Assembly (NCBI RefSeq): GCF_002251795.1
Contig: NZ_NOXU01000031.1
Coordinates: 620,001-684,000, forward strand
DNA length: 64,000 nt
From: Niveispirillum lacus
GTDB taxonomy: Bacteria > Pseudomonadota > Alphaproteobacteria > Azospirillales > Azospirillaceae
Reading direction: 5' to 3'
The translations under genes and the position numbers were made by a program. Positions 47,536 to 56,184 of the stretch are shown one piece after another. The first letter of the stretch is position 1; each line of letters starts with the position of its first letter. The notes beneath the pieces were generated by a model that saw only the letters and a program-made list of their open reading frames with translations, made no database searches and was not told where the DNA came from.

Positions 47536-47889
47536 TTACGTGCTTGCGTCACCATTTGGAGTTTTCAGGTTATGGCGTTTCAGCACCGCCTCAAGAGGTA
47601 CGGTCTCACTGCGCCCTGCCAGCACGTTCTCCAGTTCAGCCCCTGCAAGACGGGCATCTTCTATATCCTGAAGATGGTCCTCAATGGCTCCATGAAGGTT
47701 ATCCGGTGTAATCACCTCAATCATGGCGGCGAGGTCAAGTTCGTCCGTTGGCACCGGTTCAATCACGATCCGACCCGCCTCTTCCCGCACATAGACGGTG
47801 GCATCCATATCCAGCTTTGCGGCGCGCAGGATTGCGGCGGGGATATGGACAGCGGCGCTGTCGCCCGATTTCTTCATCGTCACCTGCAT
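47536..47889 (-). CDS. Chimeric antitoxin: MazE-like N-terminus joined to RelB-like C-terminus
   Basis: Encodes 117 residues from ATG 47887-47889. Residues 1-~68 follow the MazE pattern: MQVTMKKSGDSAAVHIPAAIL (AbrB-type swapped hairpin; here in two parts), GRIVIEPVP and the MazE tail ITPDNLHG. From about residue 69 the sequence becomes EDHLQDIEDARLAGAELE and AGRSETVPLEAVLKRH, which is the C-terminus of the RHH antitoxin at 45719-45943 (matching EEHLQDMEDAYLAQAELE and AGRSETVSLEILLKRH). DNA similarity also stops near 47690. No MazF or RelE gene adjoins it. Confidence 0.75.
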   Translation of the reverse strand: MQVTMKKSGDSAAVHIPAAILRAAKLDMDATVYVREEAGRIVIEPVPTDELDLAAMIEVITPDNLHGAIEDHLQDIEDARLAGAELENVLAGRSETVPLEAVLKRHNLKTPNGDAST

Positions 47890-48130
47890 GATGAAACTCC
47901 ATCGGCCTGAGCAAACTTTTTGGCATCCTATCATGGGGAAATGCGGCCCGCCACGCCCCAGGCCCAACGCCAGCCCCCACCACACCCTGTTGCAGCTTTA
48001 TCACGTTGCGGGCTGGCGTCCGGTGTAGCTTTCTGGTAACAGTGTCCCCCTGGTTCTGACAGCCCAAGGCAGACGCTTTGCCCCGTTCCGGATCGTCACA
48101 CGCCCGTAGCCACTTCCCCGGTGTCCCCGC

Positions 48131-50419
48131 ATGACGGCAACGGCACCCGGCATCGCCCCCCGGTCGGATGGGCTTTGGCGGCGCATTGTGCGCTGGTCGC
48201 GGGGGCGGCATCTGTCCACGCTTGCCGGTATCCTGCTGATTGTCGCGGCCATTGCCGCCGGGGCGGCGACCTATGCCGCGCTGACGGAGACGCTGCCCGT
48301 CGCCATTGATCAGAATACCCTGATGCTGCTGCTGACGCTGGATGGCGTGTTGCTGTTGCTGCTGGGGGCGGTGGTGGCGCGGCGGATTGTGGCGCTGTGG
48401 GTGGAGCGGCGCCAAGGTTTGGCGGCGTCACGGCTGCATATGCGGCTGGTGGCGGTGTTCTCCATCCTGGCGGTGGCGCCGGCCATCATCATGGCCATCT
48501 TCTCTGCCCTGTTCTTCTATGTCGGCCTGCAAAGCTGGTTTTCCGACCGGGTGCGGCTGGTGGTGGATGAAAGCCTGGCGGTGGCCGAAGGCTATCTGAA
48601 GGAACATCAGCAGACCCTGTCGCGCGACGCCGAGGTGATGCGCAACGATCTGGCGCGTCTGCCGCTCAATATCTATTGGGACCCGCCGCGCTTCCGCCAG
48701 TATTTCCAGTCACAAGCCCTGATGCGCAATGTGACGGAGGCGGTGATCTTCGACGGTACGGGGCAGGTGACGGCCGTGTTCGGCCTGGGCTTCGCCTTCG
48801 ATTTCACTACCGTGCATGCCGAGGATCTGGAGCGCGCGCGCAAGGGCGAGGTGGTGCTGATCGTCAGTGAGGGTGGCAACCGCGTGAATGCCATAGTCCT
48901 GCTGGACCAGGATTTTGACCGCTTCCTGTTCATTGGCCGCCCGGTGGAAAGCCGGGTGCTGGAACATATGGATGTGACGCAGAGTGCGGTTCAGGAATAT
49001 CGCCATATGGAGGAACAGCGGTTCGCGCTGCAGACCCGCATGGCGGTGATCTTTGTCGGCGTGGCGGTGCTGTTGCTGCTGGCCGCCATCTGGCTGGGCC
49101 TGAACTTTGCCACATATCTGGTGGCGCCCATCTCGTCCCTGATTGCGGCGGCTGAACGTATCCGCGCCGGCGATCTGACGGCGCGTGTGCCCGATAGCGG
49201 GCTGGAACCGGAGGATGAACTGGTCAGCCTGTCCCGTGCGTTTAACCGCATGACCAGCCAGTTGGAAAGTCAGCGGTCGGAACTGGTGGAGGCCAACCGG
49301 CAGTTGGATTTGCGCCGCCGGTTTACAGAGGCCGTGCTGGCCGGCGTGTCGGCAGGTGTGCTGGGCCTGGACCAGAATGGCCGCATCAACCTGCCCAACC
49401 TGTCGGCGGCCAACCTGCTGTCGGTGGGTGATCCCTCATCGCTGATCGGGCGCGACCTGCTGGAGGTGGTGCCGGAGCTGGAAGAGCTGATGGGCAATAT
49501 CCGCCGGCGCGGCGGCAAGCAGGTGGAAGGGCAGGTGCAGATCCGCCGCCTGGGGCAGCAGAAAACCCTGCTGGTGCGGGTCGCGGCGGAGGTGGTGGGG
49601 GGCGAGGTCAAGGGCTATGTTGTCACCTTTGACGATGTCTCCGAACTGATGTCGGCGCAGCGCAAGGCGGCGTGGGCCGATGTGGCGCGGCGCATCGCGC
49701 ATGAGATCAAGAACCCGCTGACGCCCATTCAACTGTCGGCGGAACGGCTGCGGCGTAAATATCTGAAGGAAATCACCAGCGATCCCGACACGTTCAAGGC
49801 CATGACCGACACGATCGTGCGGCATGTCGATGATATCGGGCGCATGGTAGATGAATTCTCGGCCTTTGCCCGCATGCCGCAGCCGGTGATGAAGCCGACG
49901 GCCATGCAGGATTTGACGCGCCAGTCGGTGCTGTTGCAGGCATCCGCCTATCCGGCGATCAAGTTCACCTGCGACATGGCGGACGCCCCGCTGGTTGTCA
50001 CCTGTGACAGCCGGCAATTGGGTCAGGCGCTGACCAATCTGTTGAAAAATGCCGGCGAAGCCATCGAAGGCCGGTTGGAGGAAACACCCGCTGGCGCGGA
50101 AAAGCTACCGGGTGAAATCACGGCCCGCATCCGGGTGGAGGATGAACGGGTCCTGCTGGCGGTTGAGGATAATGGCAAGGGTCTGCCGCAGTCCGAGGAA
50201 CGGGACAGGCTGACCGAGCCTTATGTGACCACGCGGGCCAAGGGCACGGGCCTTGGTCTCGCCATTGTGAAGAAGATCATGGAAGACCATGGCGGTGCGA
50301 TATTGCTGGAGGACCGGCCGGGCGGGGGCGCCCGTGTCACACTGGTCCTGCCGCGCAACATCGCACCCACCGCCACGGTCACGCCGGATATGAACACCGC
50401 CGACGCGCGGAGGGGTTGA
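48131..50419 (+). CDS. ntrY: Membrane sensor histidine kinase NtrY
   Basis: Encodes 762 residues. Four membrane helices (about 30-52, 63-84, 104-132, 303-330) flank a periplasmic sensor region (133-302). HAMP (about 325-385), a PAS-like domain (395-505), HisKA with H524 (RIAHEIKNPLTPIQ) and HATPase (NLLKNAGEA, DNGKGLP, GTGLGLA) follow. NtrY pairs with NtrX in nitrogen and redox control. The ATG at 48131 follows a GTGTCCC region with weak ribosome binding site. ntrX starts 6 bp after its stop. Confidence 0.95.
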   Translation: MTATAPGIAPRSDGLWRRIVRWSRGRHLSTLAGILLIVAAIAAGAATYAALTETLPVAIDQNTLMLLLTLDGVLLLLLGAVVARRIVALWVERRQGLAASRLHMRLVAVFSILAVAPAIIMAIFSALFFYVGLQSWFSDRVRLVVDESLAVAEGYLKEHQQTLSRDAEVMRNDLARLPLNIYWDPPRFRQYFQSQALMRNVTEAVIFDGTGQVTAVFGLGFAFDFTTVHAEDLERARKGEVVLIVSEGGNRVNAIVLLDQDFDRFLFIGRPVESRVLEHMDVTQSAVQEYRHMEEQRFALQTRMAVIFVGVAVLLLLAAIWLGLNFATYLVAPISSLIAAAERIRAGDLTARVPDSGLEPEDELVSLSRAFNRMTSQLESQRSELVEANRQLDLRRRFTEAVLAGVSAGVLGLDQNGRINLPNLSAANLLSVGDPSSLIGRDLLEVVPELEELMGNIRRRGGKQVEGQVQIRRLGQQKTLLVRVAAEVVGGEVKGYVVTFDDVSELMSAQRKAAWADVARRIAHEIKNPLTPIQLSAERLRRKYLKEITSDPDTFKAMTDTIVRHVDDIGRMVDEFSAFARMPQPVMKPTAMQDLTRQSVLLQASAYPAIKFTCDMADAPLVVTCDSRQLGQALTNLLKNAGEAIEGRLEETPAGAEKLPGEITARIRVEDERVLLAVEDNGKGLPQSEERDRLTEPYVTTRAKGTGLGLAIVKKIMEDHGGAILLEDRPGGGARVTLVLPRNIAPTATVTPDMNTADARRG

Positions 50420-50425
50420 GAAGAC

Positions 50426-51829
50426 ATGGCACACGACATTCTGATCGTCGATGACGAGGCTGATATCCGCATGCTGATTGCCGGCATCCTGGAGGATGAA
50501 GGCATGAAGACGCGGGAGGCGGCGGATGCGGACCAGGCCCTGGCCGCCGTCGCCGCCCGCCGGCCCAGTCTGGTCATCCAGGATATCTGGTTGCAGGGCA
50601 GCCGCCTGGACGGGTTGCAGGTGCTGGCCGAGCTGAAGCGCGACCACCCCGACGTGCCCGTTGTCATGATTTCCGGCCACGGCAATATCGAAACGGCCGT
50701 CGCGGCCATCAAGAACGGGGCCTATGATTTCATCGAAAAGCCGTTCAAGGCCGACCGCCTTTTGCTGCTGGTCGAACGCGCGATTGAGGCAGCGCGTCTG
50801 CGCCGAGAGAACCGCGAGTTGCGGGTCAAGGTCGGGGCCGATTTCGATCTGATCGGCCGTTCGCTGCCCGTGAACCAGTTGCGCCATTCGGTGGAAAAGG
50901 TGGCCCCGACCGGTTCCCGCGTCCTGATCTCCGGCCCGCCAGGCAGCGGCAAGGAGGTGGTGGCCCGCATGCTGCATGCCAAGTCGCGGCGCAATGACGG
51001 GCCGTTCGTGGCGCTGAACTGCGCCACCATGCGGCCCGACCGGCTGGAGGTGGAACTGTTTGGTACAGAGCACGGGTTCGAGGGCGGCGGCCGCAAGGTC
51101 GGCACTTTTGAACAGGCCCATGGCGGCACCTTGTTCCTGGATGAGGTGGCGGACATGCCGCTGGAAACCCAGGGCAAAATCGTCCGTGTGCTGCAGGAAC
51201 AGACGTTTGAGCGGGTGGGCGGCACCTCGCGGGTGGAGGTGGATGTCCGTGTCATCGCCTCGACCAACCGCGACCTGACGGCGGAGATTGAGATCGGCCG
51301 CTTCCGCCAGGATCTGTTCTACCGCCTGTCCGTTGTGCCCCTGAAGATGCCGCCGCTTCGGGAACGCCGGGAGGATATCCCCTTGCTGGCCCGGCATTTC
51401 ATGCAACGGACCGCGGAGACGGCGGGCCTGCCGGTCCGGGTGTTCGGGGAGGATGCGATGGCGGCGTTGCAGGCCTATGACTGGCCGGGCAATGTCCGGC
51501 AGTTGCGCAATACGGTGGAATGGCTGCTGATCATGGTGGCTGGCGACCCGTCAGAGGCGATCCGCGCCGACATGCTGCCGCCCGAGATTGGCGCCATCAC
51601 GCCCACCGTCCTGAAATGGGACAAGGGCGGGGAGATCATGGGCCTGCCCCTGCGCGAGGCGCGCGAAGTGTTTGAGCGGGAATATCTGCTGGCCCAAGTC
51701 ACCCGCTTTGGCGGCAATATCTCCCGCACCGCCAGCTTTGTCGGCATGGAACGCTCTGCCTTGCACCGCAAGCTGAAATCGCTGGGCGTGCATGGCTCGG
51801 ACAAGAATGGGCTGAAGCTGGTGGAGTAA
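50426..51829 (+). CDS. ntrX: Response regulator NtrX
   Basis: Encodes 467 residues. Receiver D53 (VIQDIWLQ), AAA+ Walker A GPPGSGKE (170-177), Walker [12 protein letters not shown] and a Fis-type HTH at the end (GGNISRTASFVGMERSALHRK). Where NtrC has GAFTGA this protein reads EHGFEGGGRK (215-224), so the sigma-54 contact loop is lost, as known for other alphaproteobacterial NtrX proteins. It is therefore expected to regulate without sigma-54 activation. Coupled to ntrY. Confidence 0.95.
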   Translation: MAHDILIVDDEADIRMLIAGILEDEGMKTREAADADQALAAVAARRPSLVIQDIWLQGSRLDGLQVLAELKRDHPDVPVVMISGHGNIETAVAAIKNGAYDFIEKPFKADRLLLLVERAIEAARLRRENRELRVKVGADFDLIGRSLPVNQLRHSVEKVAPTGSRVLISGPPGSGKEVVARMLHAKSRRNDGPFVALNCATMRPDRLEVELFGTEHGFEGGGRKVGTFEQAHGGTLFLDEVADMPLETQGKIVRVLQEQTFERVGGTSRVEVDVRVIASTNRDLTAEIEIGRFRQDLFYRLSVVPLKMPPLRERREDIPLLARHFMQRTAETAGLPVRVFGEDAMAALQAYDWPGNVRQLRNTVEWLLIMVAGDPSEAIRADMLPPEIGAITPTVLKWDKGGEIMGLPLREAREVFEREYLLAQVTRFGGNISRTASFVGMERSALHRKLKSLGVHGSDKNGLKLVE

Positions 51830-51883
51830 GCAGCAACGGTTGCTGCGCTTCTTTTCCCGTCAATTCCTGACAGGGTACTCTTC

Positions 51884-53260
51884 ATGAAAGTCATCGTCTG
51901 TGGCGCCGGGCAGGTCGGCTCTAACATTGCCAAATATCTGGCGTCGGAGGGCAACCATGTCACCGTCATCGACCAGTCGCCCGAACTGATCCAGAAGATC
52001 AGCGATACGCTGGACGTCCAGGCCATGGTGGGCTTTGCCTCGCACCCCAATGTGCTGGAGGCCGCCGGGGCTGCGGATGCCGACATGCTGATCGCCGTAA
52101 CCCTGGCGGACGAGGTCAACATGGTCGCCTGCCAGGTGGCGGCCAGCCTGTTCAACGTGCCGACCAAGATTGCGCGTGTGCGCCATCAATCCTACCTTCA
52201 GCCCATCTGGGCCGATCTGTTCTCCCGCGAGCATCTGCCGATCGACTTCATCATCTCACCCGAGATCGAGGTGGCGCGGGCAGTGTCGCGGCGGTTGCAG
52301 GTGCCAGGCGCATTCGACATGATCCCCCTGGCGGACGGCCTGGTGAAAGTGATCGGTGTGGTTTGCACCGACAATTGCCCGATCATCAACACCCCACTGC
52401 GGCAGTTGACCGGCCTGTTCCCCGATCTGGCCATCGAGGTTGTGGCCATCATCCGCGGTGACCGGCAGTTCATCCCCGGTGGCAATGATCAGATGTTGCC
52501 GGGTGATGAGGTTTATTTCGTTGCCGATACGAATCATGTCAGCCGCGCCATGGCGGCCTTTGGCCATGAGGAACGGCAGGCGCGGCGCGTCATTATCGTG
52601 GGCGGTGGCAATATTGGCCTGTGTCTGGCGGAAGAGATTGAACAGAACCAGCCCGGCGTGTCGGCCCGCATCATTGAGGTAGACCGCCGTCGCGCCACCC
52701 TTGTGGCGCAAAAACTGAAGCGCACCATGGTCCTGCATGGCGATGGGCTGGACCCTGCCATTCTGGAGGAGGCAAATGTGGCCGCCTCAGAGACCGTGGT
52801 TGCGGTCTCCAACAGTGACGAGGGCAATATCCTGGCCAGCCTCCTGGCCAAACGCAATGGCTGCAAGCGCGCCATCACCCTGATTAACAAGACCACCTAT
52901 CAGCCGCTGGTCCTGCCGCTGGGCATTGATGCCGTGGTCAGCCCCCGGTCCATCACGGTGTCATCCATCCTGCAGCATGTGCGCCGGGGCCGCATCAAGG
53001 CGGTGCATTCCCTGCGTGAGAATTTTGCCGAGGTGATCGAGGCAGAGGCACTGGAAACCTCTACCCTGATCAACACGCCGCTGAAAGATATCCGCCTGCC
53101 GGAGGGCATTATCGTGGGGGCCATCGTGCGCGCCGGCAAGGTGATCATCCCGCGCCCCAGCACCGTCATCAAACCCAACGACCGGGTGATCATCCTGGCC
53201 GAGGTGGGGCAGGTGAAGAAGGTGGAGAAGATGTTCGCCGTGCGGCTGGAGTTTTTCTGA
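51884..53260 (+). CDS. trkA: Trk potassium uptake regulatory protein TrkA
   Basis: Encodes 458 residues made of two copies of the RCK unit: Rossmann fold CGAGQVGSN (6-14) with TrkA_C, then VGGGNIGL (about 232) with a second TrkA_C. It binds NAD(H)/ATP and gates the membrane TrkH/TrkG subunits, which are not in this window. It follows ntrX by 54 bp as in Azospirillum and Rhodospirillum. In those the dat/hfq genes come next; here a 2-kb insert intervenes. Confidence 0.95.
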   Translation: MKVIVCGAGQVGSNIAKYLASEGNHVTVIDQSPELIQKISDTLDVQAMVGFASHPNVLEAAGAADADMLIAVTLADEVNMVACQVAASLFNVPTKIARVRHQSYLQPIWADLFSREHLPIDFIISPEIEVARAVSRRLQVPGAFDMIPLADGLVKVIGVVCTDNCPIINTPLRQLTGLFPDLAIEVVAIIRGDRQFIPGGNDQMLPGDEVYFVADTNHVSRAMAAFGHEERQARRVIIVGGGNIGLCLAEEIEQNQPGVSARIIEVDRRRATLVAQKLKRTMVLHGDGLDPAILEEANVAASETVVAVSNSDEGNILASLLAKRNGCKRAITLINKTTYQPLVLPLGIDAVVSPRSITVSSILQHVRRGRIKAVHSLRENFAEVIEAEALETSTLINTPLKDIRLPEGIIVGAIVRAGKVIIPRPSTVIKPNDRVIILAEVGQVKKVEKMFAVRLEFF

Positions 53261-53371
53261 TCCGGTTAATATTCATTGCCGCTGATATTATTTGAACCCT
53301 TCTATCGACCTCCGGATGGGCCCGCTGGCGGTTGAAGCCCGGTGGTCGGGTCCGATCACTGGGACATGGTG

Positions 53372-54991
53372 TTAGAAGCCTGTCAGAATCCGCAGTCTGC
53401 GTTCTATTAGGGCGATTACGGGACCCCAGTCGCCTGACTGCTGCTGTCGAAACAGGGTTGCGGTTGGGTACCATGGGCTTGACGTTCTATCGCGTAGCCA
53501 GCGCCAATCACTGGGCCAGCCCAGCAGTACCCATGTTGGCCGTTTGCACGCCCCAGCCAGATGGGCGACGGATGTATCAACGCTGATCACCAGATCAAGC
53601 CGGCCTAAAGCAGCGGCCGTATCCGCAAAGTCGTTTAACAAAGGACCGAGATCGGTAACGCCTGGGCGGGAAGCCAGTGAACAGGACTGTTGCGGCCTCA
53701 TGTATTTTTGCAGCAGGAACCAAGCGATCCCTGGTATCGACAGTAATGGCTCTAGTGCCGAGACAGGGATTGACCTGTTCTGGTCATTATGGTGATCCGG
53801 ATTGCCCTGCCAAACCAAACCGACGCGTAAGGTCCCGCGTCGTGCCATGATCCGCGCTGCCCACTGTTCCTGTTCAGCCGTTGGCGGTCTTAGATACGGG
53901 GTCTGATTTGGAACGGTGGAAAGCGTGGTCTTGAATATTCCGGGCAAACTGGCAATCGGCACATGGGTTGTGAAAGGGGGCAGGCCAGTACTGCCGGGAA
54001 AATCCGCCGCCCTTTCCACAATATGCAGGGACTGCCGGCTGAAACTGCTTTCAAGTAACCGGACCAAACTGTTTTGCGCTTCCACGACCACCTTTCCTTG
54101 AAAGGCTTCCGCAGCCATTGGAATATATCGCGCCATCTGCAGTGTATCACCCATCCCTTGTTCGGTATGGATCAGCAAACAGCCATCAGGGTTTGGATCA
54201 CCTCTCCATTGCGGGGCGTTGAAGTTCCGGCTTCCCGCAGCCATGCCACCATGGCCGCACCACCGCGCCTCAAACTGCCGCCACCCTTCCTCATACCGTC
54301 CTTCGCGTAAAAGACAGAGGGAGAGATTCCAGGCTGCCTTTGCGGAATCTGTTTCAATCTTGAGCGCTTGTTCAAGGTCCGTAATCGCGTCGGCATCCCG
54401 GCCCAGAACATGAAGCGTGATGCCGCGCTGAATAAGGGCACCAACCATATTCGGCTTCAGAGCGAGTGCATGGTCATAGCAGGCAACGGCGTCGTTCAGC
54501 CGCCCTGCATTTTCATGAAGACGTCCCAGGTTGAAAAAGCCCGTGGCATCGGGCTGCAATCTTACCGCATTTTCAAGTGAAACTCTCGCTTCGTCAAATC
54601 GCCTTAATGTTGTTAAGCAGATCCCCAGGTTGGTATGTAAATCGACATTATCCGGTGCTAATGTGATTCCGAGCCTATAAGAGGCTACGGCCGCGTCCCA
54701 ATCATGTTGAGATTGGGCAATTAGGCCCAATCCGTTCAAGGCCGCTACATCATTTGGGCTGATTTTCAACAGGGTGCGGTAATAATTACCTGCTTCTTGA
54801 TACTGACCATCTTCAAGGTTGATCGCAGCTAGATTGATCAGGGACATTCTTAAAGCGAGTTCGTCGGGCTCCATCATGGAAAGCACTTGCCCATAGAGTT
54901 CCCGTGCCTGGGAAAAATCTTCGGATTTGTGTGCCTGTAGGCCAAGATTGTAGAGTGATCGAGATTTTTTATGGCTGTCCATGTTATTCAT
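53372..54991 (-). CDS. TPR protein with C-terminal glycosyltransferase-like domain
   Basis: Encodes 539 residues. At least six tetratricopeptide repeats fill about 10-250 (for example LNGLGLIAQSQHDWDAAVASY and FFNLGRLHENAGRLNDAVACY). Residues ~270-539 resemble GT-9/GT-41-like domains that accompany TPRs, with HTEQGMGDTLQMARY, RVGLVWQGNPDHHND, DLVISVDTSVAHLAGA and the LLGWPSDWRWLRDR block. Likely role: transfer of a sugar to protein or lipid, as in flagellin or surface glycosylation. It is lower in GC than its neighbours and is on the opposite strand inside the trkA-dat interval. Confidence 0.78.
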   Translation of the reverse strand: MNNMDSHKKSRSLYNLGLQAHKSEDFSQARELYGQVLSMMEPDELALRMSLINLAAINLEDGQYQEAGNYYRTLLKISPNDVAALNGLGLIAQSQHDWDAAVASYRLGITLAPDNVDLHTNLGICLTTLRRFDEARVSLENAVRLQPDATGFFNLGRLHENAGRLNDAVACYDHALALKPNMVGALIQRGITLHVLGRDADAITDLEQALKIETDSAKAAWNLSLCLLREGRYEEGWRQFEARWCGHGGMAAGSRNFNAPQWRGDPNPDGCLLIHTEQGMGDTLQMARYIPMAAEAFQGKVVVEAQNSLVRLLESSFSRQSLHIVERAADFPGSTGLPPFTTHVPIASLPGIFKTTLSTVPNQTPYLRPPTAEQEQWAARIMARRGTLRVGLVWQGNPDHHNDQNRSIPVSALEPLLSIPGIAWFLLQKYMRPQQSCSLASRPGVTDLGPLLNDFADTAAALGRLDLVISVDTSVAHLAGACKRPTWVLLGWPSDWRWLRDRTSSPWYPTATLFRQQQSGDWGPVIALIERRLRILTGF

Positions 54992-55314
54992 TTTTCTGCT
55001 TTGTTAAAGATTTTATCCACTTAATTTGCCAAGACGGTGGTGTCTTTGGGAGCATATCTTATTTAATCATTCGCTGTCAGAGGTTTCAATGAATCCAAGA
55101 AGCCCTTCTGTTTACATAAAATATATGGGAATAGCGGATTGGTGTTCTTCAGATTGGATCATGCGAGGCTTATGACCTAGGCAGAGCAAATTTCAGTCTG
55201 GCATAGCGCATTCTTCGGCCGTTGGGGCAAGGTCCACAATGACAATTCCGCCCCTTGACCATGCGGGGCCGGACGCGCGACATCTGGCGTAGAAATCACC
55301 GATGGACCGCTCCC
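54992..55314. other. AT-richer intergenic region between the TPR gene and dat
   Basis: These 323 bases carry the divergent promoters of the TPR gene and dat. No gene is supported: short frames around 54904-55092 are out of phase with normal codon use. GC content rises back to normal about 55230, marking the edge of the inserted segment. I see no direct repeat or integrase site there. Confidence 0.4.
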
Positions 55315-56184
55315 ATGCCCCGCATCGCCTATGTCAATGGCCGCTACGTCCCGCACGCTGATGCCAGCGTGCATATTGAGGACAGGGGGTTTCAGTTTGC
55401 CGATGGCGTTTATGAGGTGGTCACCATCGTCGATGGTCGGCTGGCCGACGCGGACGGGCACCTGACCCGGCTGGCGCGGTCGCTCAAAGAACTGTCGATC
55501 CCGTGGCCGGTGAAGCCAGCGACCCTGCGCTTTGTTATGGGCGAAATGGTCCGGCGCAACCGCGCGCGCCATGCACTTCTGTATATTCAGATCACGCGCG
55601 GTGTGGCGCCGCGTGATTTCAAATTCCCGAAGAACCCGGCTCCGACCCTGGTCCTGACCTGCCGACGCACCGCCTTTCAGCCGGCAGCCACCCTGGAGAA
55701 GGGCGTGTCGGTCATCACCATGCCCGATATCCGCTGGCTGCGCCGGGACATCAAATCCACCAGCCTGCTGCCGCAGGTGCTAGGCAAGCAGAAGGCGGCA
55801 GAGGCGGGGGCGTTTGAGGGCTGGATGGTGGACGACCAAGGTTTCGTGACCGAGGGCTGTTCGTCCAACGCCTGGATCGTTACCACTGACGGCATCCTGG
55901 TGACCCGCCAGCCCAGCAATGAGATTTTGAACGGCATCACCCGTCTGTCCATTCTGGATTGCGCCCGCGATCTGGGCATAGCGTTTGAGGAAAGGGCGTT
56001 CCGCGTGGATGAGGCCTATGCCGCGCGTGAGGCCTTCATTTCCAGCGCCAGCACCTTCGCTCTGCCGGTCACCCGTATCGACGGGCACACCATCGGTGAC
56101 GGCAAGCCCGGCGCCCTCAGCCTGCGCCTGCGCCAAGCCTATATGGACCATATTGGTTCGACTGACCCTGTGAGTGCCAAGTGA
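55315..56184 (+). CDS. dat: D-amino-acid aminotransferase (class IV)
   Basis: Encodes 289 residues of the fold-type IV PLP aminotransferases. The N-terminus IAYVNGRYVPHADASVHIEDRG is typical, the Schiff-base Lys is in DIKSTSLLPQVLGKQ (K147) and the E180 block TEGCSSNAW binds PLP N1. Members make D-alanine/D-glutamate or branched-chain amino acids; the position next to trkA/hfq in alphaproteobacteria is usually annotated as D-amino-acid transaminase. ATG 55315 is preferred; 20 more in-frame residues upstream are basic and unsupported. The TGA overlaps the next gene's GTG. Confidence 0.88.
   Translation: MPRIAYVNGRYVPHADASVHIEDRGFQFADGVYEVVTIVDGRLADADGHLTRLARSLKELSIPWPVKPATLRFVMGEMVRRNRARHALLYIQITRGVAPRDFKFPKNPAPTLVLTCRRTAFQPAATLEKGVSVITMPDIRWLRRDIKSTSLLPQVLGKQKAAEAGAFEGWMVDDQGFVTEGCSSNAWIVTTDGILVTRQPSNEILNGITRLSILDCARDLGIAFEERAFRVDEAYAAREAFISSASTFALPVTRIDGHTIGDGKPGALSLRLRQAYMDHIGSTDPVSAK

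Noticed and set aside
50105-51406. 433-codon minus-strand frame opposite ntrX
   Set aside because: It covers the conserved AAA+ domain of NtrX on the other strand and has no family signature.
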